A stretch of 7,899 nucleotides of DNA from contig JBBQBM010000028.1 of NCBI GenBank assembly GCA_038317375.1, positions 1-7,899 on the forward strand. Direction: 5' to 3'. A program made the position numbers and the translations under genes. Of this stretch, positions 4,302 to 7,899 are shown one piece after another. Within the stretch, counting starts at the first letter, position 1. Each line of letters begins with the position of its first letter. Under the pieces are notes generated by a model. The model was not told the DNA's origin and made no database searches. It worked only from the letters and a program-made list of their open reading frames with translations. The DNA is from JBBQBM01 sp038317375 (GTDB lineage Bacteria; Patescibacteriota; Saccharimonadia; Saccharimonadales; JAGQMS01).

Positions 4302-5678
4302 CTACTTGTCGAATGGAGTCTCTTGGGCGGTTCGCCTGTCGAGCGACTTGAAGTGCTGCTTTTCTTTGTCGAAATACAGTTCAACATTGCCAATCGGACC
4401 GTTACGATGTTTCTTTATCAAAATATCAGTTATATTTTTACGATTTGTTTCGGGGTTATAGTAATCTTCGCGGTAAAGGAACATAACAATGTCGGCGTCT
4501 TGCTCGATTGAACCAGATTCACGGAGGTCGGCGAGTTGCGGAATCTGTGGACTACGTGACTCTACAGAACGGCTAAGCTGGCTAAGCGCAATAACTGGCA
4601 CGTTTAGCTCTCGGGCAATTAGTTTCAAGCCTCGGCTTATCTCTGATATTTCTTGAACACGGTTGCCCTCACTGCCATAACGGGAGGCGCTACCACTCAT
4701 TAACTGTAGATAATCAACGATGATTAACCCGAGCTGTCTCTGGTGCTGTTCGCGGCGAGCTTTGGTACGCATTTCGGACACTGTGATGCCCGGCGTATCG
4801 TCGATATAAATCGGTGCTTCAGACAGAGTACCCATAGCCAACCCGATTTTTTCGAAGTCCGAATCCGACAAGTTACCAGTACGAATGTTCCAAGCGTCAA
4901 CATTTGCCTCCATAGCAAGTAGTCGATCTACCAACTGCTCTTTGCTCATCTCGAGCGTGAAGAACAGCACTGGCATCTCGGCCTTGACGGCAACGTTATG
5001 TGCAAAGTTTAGGGCTACGGCAGACTTACCCATCGCTGGGCGGGCTGCCAGAACGACGAGGTCGCTTTTTTGCCAACCGGCAAGTAAGTTGTCCATATCT
5101 TTAAACCCAGTAGGAACGCCACGGATCTTACCCTTGTTGCGATGCAGTTCGTCGAGACGCTCAAAACTGCCGGCAAGAATAGTCTCCAGCGACTCGATAT
5201 CTTGCTTAACATGTTTTTGGCTTACCTGGAATAGATCAGTTTCTGCAGTTTCAATCACTTCCTGAATAGACTTAGTCTCGTCGTACCCCAGACTAACAAT
5301 ATTCTGGGAGGCTTTAATTAACCTCCGACGCATAGATTTGCCTGCAATAATCTCGGCGTAATGCTCGATATGTGCGGCTGTTGGCACGAAGTTAGCAAGT
5401 TCTGTTAAGTAAGATGCGCCCCCGACAGTATCCAAAAAACCATCATCTCGAAGTTGGTTTGCGAGAGTTAGCGCATCGATCGGATGGTGTTTATCGTAGA
5501 GCCGCGTGATGGCTTCATAAATAAAGCGGTGCCTCTCTTCATAAAAATCTGCGGCATCAAGTGCATCGGCGATTCGGACAATGGCATCTGGGTCAATCAA
5601 AAGAGCGCCGAGCAAACTGGCTTCGGCATCTGGGTTTTGAGGTGGAATAATCGGATCTTTAGGGTTGTTTGTGGCCAT
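4302..5678 (-). CDS. dnaB: Replicative DNA helicase DnaB
   Basis: DnaB is the hexameric 5'-3' helicase that unwinds DNA ahead of the replication fork and binds primase. The 458 residues match the usual length (440-470). The N-terminal helical domain starts with the typical PPQNPDAEASLLGALL (12-27) and ends before a linker (about 155-185). The RecA-like domain has Walker A ARPAMGKS (212-219), LFFTLEMSKEQLVDRLL (238-254), Walker B LIIVDYLQLM (318-327), ALSQLSRSVESR (364-375), LADLRESGSIEQDADIVMFLYREDYY (within 382-407) and the KHRNGPIG loop (423-430) with the arginine finger. All key residues are present, and no intein is seen. The ATG follows the dnaX stop with no gap (TAGATG) and lacks a good ribosome site, so dnaX-dnaB is probably a translationally coupled pair linking clamp loader and helicase. 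Confidence 0.98.
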   Translation of the reverse strand: MATNNPKDPIIPPQNPDAEASLLGALLIDPDAIVRIADALDAADFYEERHRFIYEAITRLYDKHHPIDALTLANQLRDDGFLDTVGGASYLTELANFVPTAAHIEHYAEIIAGKSMRRRLIKASQNIVSLGYDETKSIQEVIETAETDLFQVSQKHVKQDIESLETILAGSFERLDELHRNKGKIRGVPTGFKDMDNLLAGWQKSDLVVLAARPAMGKSAVALNFAHNVAVKAEMPVLFFTLEMSKEQLVDRLLAMEANVDAWNIRTGNLSDSDFEKIGLAMGTLSEAPIYIDDTPGITVSEMRTKARREQHQRQLGLIIVDYLQLMSGSASRYGSEGNRVQEISEISRGLKLIARELNVPVIALSQLSRSVESRSPQIPQLADLRESGSIEQDADIVMFLYREDYYNPETNRKNITDILIKKHRNGPIGNVELYFDKEKQHFKSLDRRTAQETPFDK

Positions 5679-7121
5679 CTAGTCTAATAGTTCTGCATCT
5701 CCGAACACATCGCGGATCTTACTAAGATCAGAACTCCCTTTCTGTTCTTTTTCCGGCTTCTTCTCTTCTTTCTCTGCTTTTGCAGGACTCATAGTACTTT
5801 TAATGAATTGAATTTCATAATCTTTTCCACTGATCAATTTTAGGGTGCTATGTATAACTTCAAGATGCCTGGCTTCACTTGCGCGCTTTATGTGGAACGG
5901 AAACTGGAATCCAAGCGAAATAGAAAGCGGCCCGGTTTCCTTAAATTCTGCCATTCTGAGCACCCCATAAAGGGTGTTGTGCTGACCTTTTATCTTCTCT
6001 AAAGTCTCCGTCCAGAGTTTAGTTGGAGTACCTGTCGCCGGCTTGGTCGGGGCTCCCTTTTCTAACTCTTTTGCTAATACGACCTCAGCGATTGCTCGCT
6101 TTGGTTCAGGCTTTGGATCGACATTTTGCTTGTGGACAACTTTATCCACAGGTAGAGCATTCTTGTTCTCTTGACCGCCGTTTCTAAGTATGGCGAGCTC
6201 GAGTGAAATGCTCGGGTTGGTGCTCTTAGCGACTTCTAGTAGGTCTGTCATAAGTTTAAGGGCAAGTTCTAGCGACATCTTATTGTCAAGTAACAGAGCC
6301 CTGGCCTCGTTAATCATCTGAATTGCGATTATCTCCGGGCTATGACCATCTATGGTAAGTTCAGTTACTATCTGTAATGCCGCATAACCATCACCACTAT
6401 TTATGCATTCTAAGCATTTTTGGATCAGTTCTTTTGGAGCCCTACCAAGCAGGTTCTCGATAGTCGTTGCAGTTATGTTATTGCCGCCCCCGCGAGCTTG
6501 GTCGAGTAGGCTAATAGCGTCTCTAAAACCGCCATTGGCATGGACGGCAATGGTGGTTAGTGCTTCATCGTCTATTGTTATCTTCTCCTGTTTTGCGATG
6601 TACTTCAGGTGAGGAACCATATCCGTTGGCGAGATCGGCTTAAAGCTATAGCGTTGGGTTCGAGAGATTATCGTATCTGGTAGCTTATGTAGTTCGGTGG
6701 TCGCTAGAATGAAGATAACGTGATCTGGCGGCTCCTCTAGGGTCTTGAGTAGCGCGTTGAACGCCTCGCGCGTTAGCATATGGACCTCATCGATGATATA
6801 GACCTTATATTTAGCGCTTGTCGGCGCCAAGTTGACCTTTTCGCGTAAATCGCGGATTTCGTCTATCCTACGGTTACTAGCCGCATCAATCTCGATGATA
6901 TCCAGGTGCATACTGTCGTCTTCGTAAGGCAAGCCGTTAACCTCGTGGGCTAGGATTCGGGCGACGCTAGTCTTGCCAGTGCCTTTTGGGCCGGTTAACA
7001 GATAGGCATGGCTAATCTGCCCACTTTTTAGGGCGTTTGTAAGGGTTGTAGTGATATGGTCTTGCCCAACCACTTCAGACAGCTTTTTGCTGCGGTACTT
7101 CCTGTATAACGCTTTACCCAA
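5679..7121 (-). CDS. dnaX: DNA polymerase III subunit gamma/tau (DnaX), lacking the zinc module
   Basis: DnaX is the ATPase of the clamp loader that places the beta clamp on primed DNA and ties the polymerases to the fork. I take the TTG at 7121-7119 as start (480 aa): GAGG at 7130-7133 lies 8 bases upstream, while the TTG at 7127 would be only 2 bases from it. From that start: family opening GKALYRKYR, VVGQDHI, Walker A GPKGTGKT (44-51), IIEIDAASN (76-84), Walker B IIDEVH (109-114), LLKTLEEPPDHVIFILATTELHKLP (within 125-148), and sensor/arginine finger SRTQRYSFK (153-161). The four-cysteine zinc module normally between the Walker A helix and IEIDAASN is replaced by a short Cys-free segment (about 58-74). 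The Cys of the SRC motif is Thr155. A C-terminal tau-like part follows, with a Lys/Glu-rich tail. No classic A-AAA-AAG slippage site is seen. Confidence 0.97.
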   Translation of the reverse strand: MGKALYRKYRSKKLSEVVGQDHITTTLTNALKSGQISHAYLLTGPKGTGKTSVARILAHEVNGLPYEDDSMHLDIIEIDAASNRRIDEIRDLREKVNLAPTSAKYKVYIIDEVHMLTREAFNALLKTLEEPPDHVIFILATTELHKLPDTIISRTQRYSFKPISPTDMVPHLKYIAKQEKITIDDEALTTIAVHANGGFRDAISLLDQARGGGNNITATTIENLLGRAPKELIQKCLECINSGDGYAALQIVTELTIDGHSPEIIAIQMINEARALLLDNKMSLELALKLMTDLLEVAKSTNPSISLELAILRNGGQENKNALPVDKVVHKQNVDPKPEPKRAIAEVVLAKELEKGAPTKPATGTPTKLWTETLEKIKGQHNTLYGVLRMAEFKETGPLSISLGFQFPFHIKRASEARHLEVIHSTLKLISGKDYEIQFIKSTMSPAKAEKEEKKPEKEQKGSSDLSKIRDVFGDAELLD

Positions 7122-7129
7122 CTGCAATA

Positions 7130-7133
7130 CCTC
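7130..7133 (-). promoter_or_regulatory. Ribosome binding site (GAGG) that decides the dnaX start
   Basis: GAGG on the minus strand is 8 bases before the TTG at 7121-7119 and only 2 bases before the TTG at 7127-7125. The spacing favours the shorter protein beginning with (M)GKALYRKYR, which also matches the usual start of the family. Confidence 0.6.
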
Positions 7134-7146
7134 GTTTCTAACTTGA

Positions 7147-7152
7147 AGTATA
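7147..7152 (-). promoter_or_regulatory. Candidate -10 element (TATACT) for dnaX-dnaB
   Basis: TATACT on the minus strand lies about 25 bases upstream of the dnaX start in the 7128-7232 gap. The predicted transcription start is near 7140. No convincing -35 or TG extension is seen. The same hexamer occurs upstream of ybaB, but this is a weak argument. I see no clear terminator for the upstream EamA gene in this gap, so readthrough is possible. Confidence 0.3.
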
Positions 7153-7232
7153 CGTGGTTTCGACGACTTGCGCCGTAATGATTAACACAACATACCCAAA
7201 GAGTCGGTGTGTAAATTTTAGAGGTTGGGAGC

Positions 7233-7899
7233 TTACAAAACTGTTAGATACACCCCTACAACAACGACTACAGCAGCAATAAGTTTCTTTAAACCATTGC
7301 TACGCTCTTTTAGAAAAATATATGCAACTATCACGTTCAAAATTACCGCAACTGCTTGTAGCGGAACGATTGTACTGACTTCGCCGAGTTGATAGGCGCG
7401 AAGACCAAAAAGAATAGTTAGCCCCCATGTAAGTCCGGTAATGATAAAAAGTTTCTTATTACCTCTCTTCCACTCTCTAGCTACCGACTTAAATCGAATT
7501 TTTTCAGCAACTGAAATCATGAGTGCCGGTAGTAAGAGTGTTAGGCCAATATAAAACGGCAGATTAAAATTTTCGGATATACCTATGTCAATAGTAATGG
7601 CGGTAGCAAATGAAAACAGGGCAACAATACCAGCAATGTAGTACTTGTTAATAGCAAACTTATTTTTTCCAGGTCTATAAAGCAACCAGGCGTTGGCGAC
7701 GATAATTAATAGAGCCCCGAAAATCTTAGATAAAACAAATTCGTCTTTGAATATAATAAAGCCGTAGATTAAAAGAAAAACTGTTCCGAATTGACTCAAG
7801 ATTGAAATTACTGAAACTTCCAAGTTCTTCCTCACTGTAGTCTGTAATCTATCATTAATTGCGTAGAACACGCACGCACCTGTTAGCAGTAACCCCGCA
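7233..7899 (-). CDS. EamA/DMT-type transporter family protein, 5' end cut by window edge
   Basis: The frame is open from the TAA at 7233-7235 to the window edge (222 codons visible), so the start lies outside; residues upstream of the GTG at 7871 (AGLLLTGACVFYAIND) continue a hydrophobic helix, so that GTG is probably internal. Drug/metabolite-superfamily proteins are 10-helix exporters or importers of small metabolites made of two EamA repeats. About 8 membrane helices are visible. The C-terminal repeat is typical: GLTWGLTILFGLRAYQLGEV, then VPLQAVAVILNVIVAYIFLKERSN and a final helix VVVVVGVYLTVL. The same pattern (FGTVFLLIYGFIIFKDEF then GALLIIVANAWLLY) ends the first repeat, though with poorer match. 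Substrate cannot be told. The gene ends 111 bases upstream of the dnaX start. Confidence 0.75.
   Translation of the reverse strand, partial: AGLLLTGACVFYAINDRLQTTVRKNLEVSVISILSQFGTVFLLIYGFIIFKDEFVLSKIFGALLIIVANAWLLYRPGKNKFAINKYYIAGIVALFSFATAITIDIGISENFNLPFYIGLTLLLPALMISVAEKIRFKSVAREWKRGNKKLFIITGLTWGLTILFGLRAYQLGEVSTIVPLQAVAVILNVIVAYIFLKERSNGLKKLIAAVVVVVGVYLTVL

Noticed and set aside
4885..5265. Plus-strand 126-aa ORF
   Set aside because: Fully antisense to the well-conserved dnaB; Ser/Arg-rich translation typical of a shadow frame.
5720..5800. Programmed frameshift site in dnaX (A-rich codons near the 3' end)
   Set aside because: The longest A run is five (GAAAAAG) without the A-AAA-AAG heptamer, and it lies too near the C-terminus to yield a useful short gamma form.
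7136..7232. Terminator between the EamA gene and dnaX
   Set aside because: Only weak, widely spaced complementary stretches (for example ACACA/TGTGT) and no T-run; not enough to call.
1..7899. CRISPR arrays, tRNA or rRNA genes, insertion sequences
   Set aside because: I found no regularly spaced repeats, no tRNA-like cloverleaf, no rRNA sequence, and no transposase or integrase-like ORF.

Overview
The window is a compact, minus-strand bacterial region that encodes mainly DNA replication and repair proteins. Every gene I can support lies on the minus strand, so transcription runs from high to low coordinates. The organism is most likely a member of the candidate phyla radiation (Patescibacteria), with Saccharibacteria as my first guess. 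I base this on short core proteins, tight gene packing, a DnaX and a RecR that have both lost their cysteine zinc-binding segments, and a DHH protein with altered metal-binding motifs. TGA is used as a normal stop (recR, the GT-C gene, the small lipoprotein), which argues against the lineages that read UGA as glycine. The phylum is an inference, not a proof.

Layout in the direction of transcription: a 5'-truncated EamA-type membrane transporter (7899-7233); dnaX, the clamp-loader ATPase (7121-5679); dnaB, the replicative helicase (5678-4302), which starts on the base after the dnaX stop; a multi-pass GT-C-like glycosyltransferase (4277-3090), apparently with its own extended -10 promoter and almost no leader; two small self-contained transcription units (149-aa orphan, 2935-2486; 103-aa lipoprotein, 2291-1980); then ybaB/ebfC (1861-1568), recR (1559-951) and a DHH/DHHA1 phosphoesterase (954 to beyond base 1), tightly coupled. 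In many bacteria dnaX, ybaB and recR are adjacent. Here dnaB, the GT-C gene and the two small units lie between dnaX and ybaB.

The most unusual part is 1923-3044. Two ORFs with no visible protein similarity are dressed in the same flanking DNA. Each has a strong sigma70-type promoter, then a 36-base block identical in both copies that folds into two small hairpins. The predicted transcription start falls on the first base of that block in both cases. Next comes a good Shine-Dalgarno site, the ORF, and a terminator region built on the same frame (CCGCGC, then TTGAGTGAGT, then GCGCGG and a T-rich tail). This looks like a two-member family of expression cassettes: a constant 5' leader and 3' end around a variable small protein. 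The cause could be duplication with replacement of the ORF, a mobile cassette system, or a shared post-transcriptional regulon. I know of no described family that matches it.

The second theme is protein erosion. RecR and DnaX have both lost cysteine zinc-binding segments, and the DHH protein has lost the motif I histidine and has NEH in place of DHH, while the remaining fold signatures are intact.
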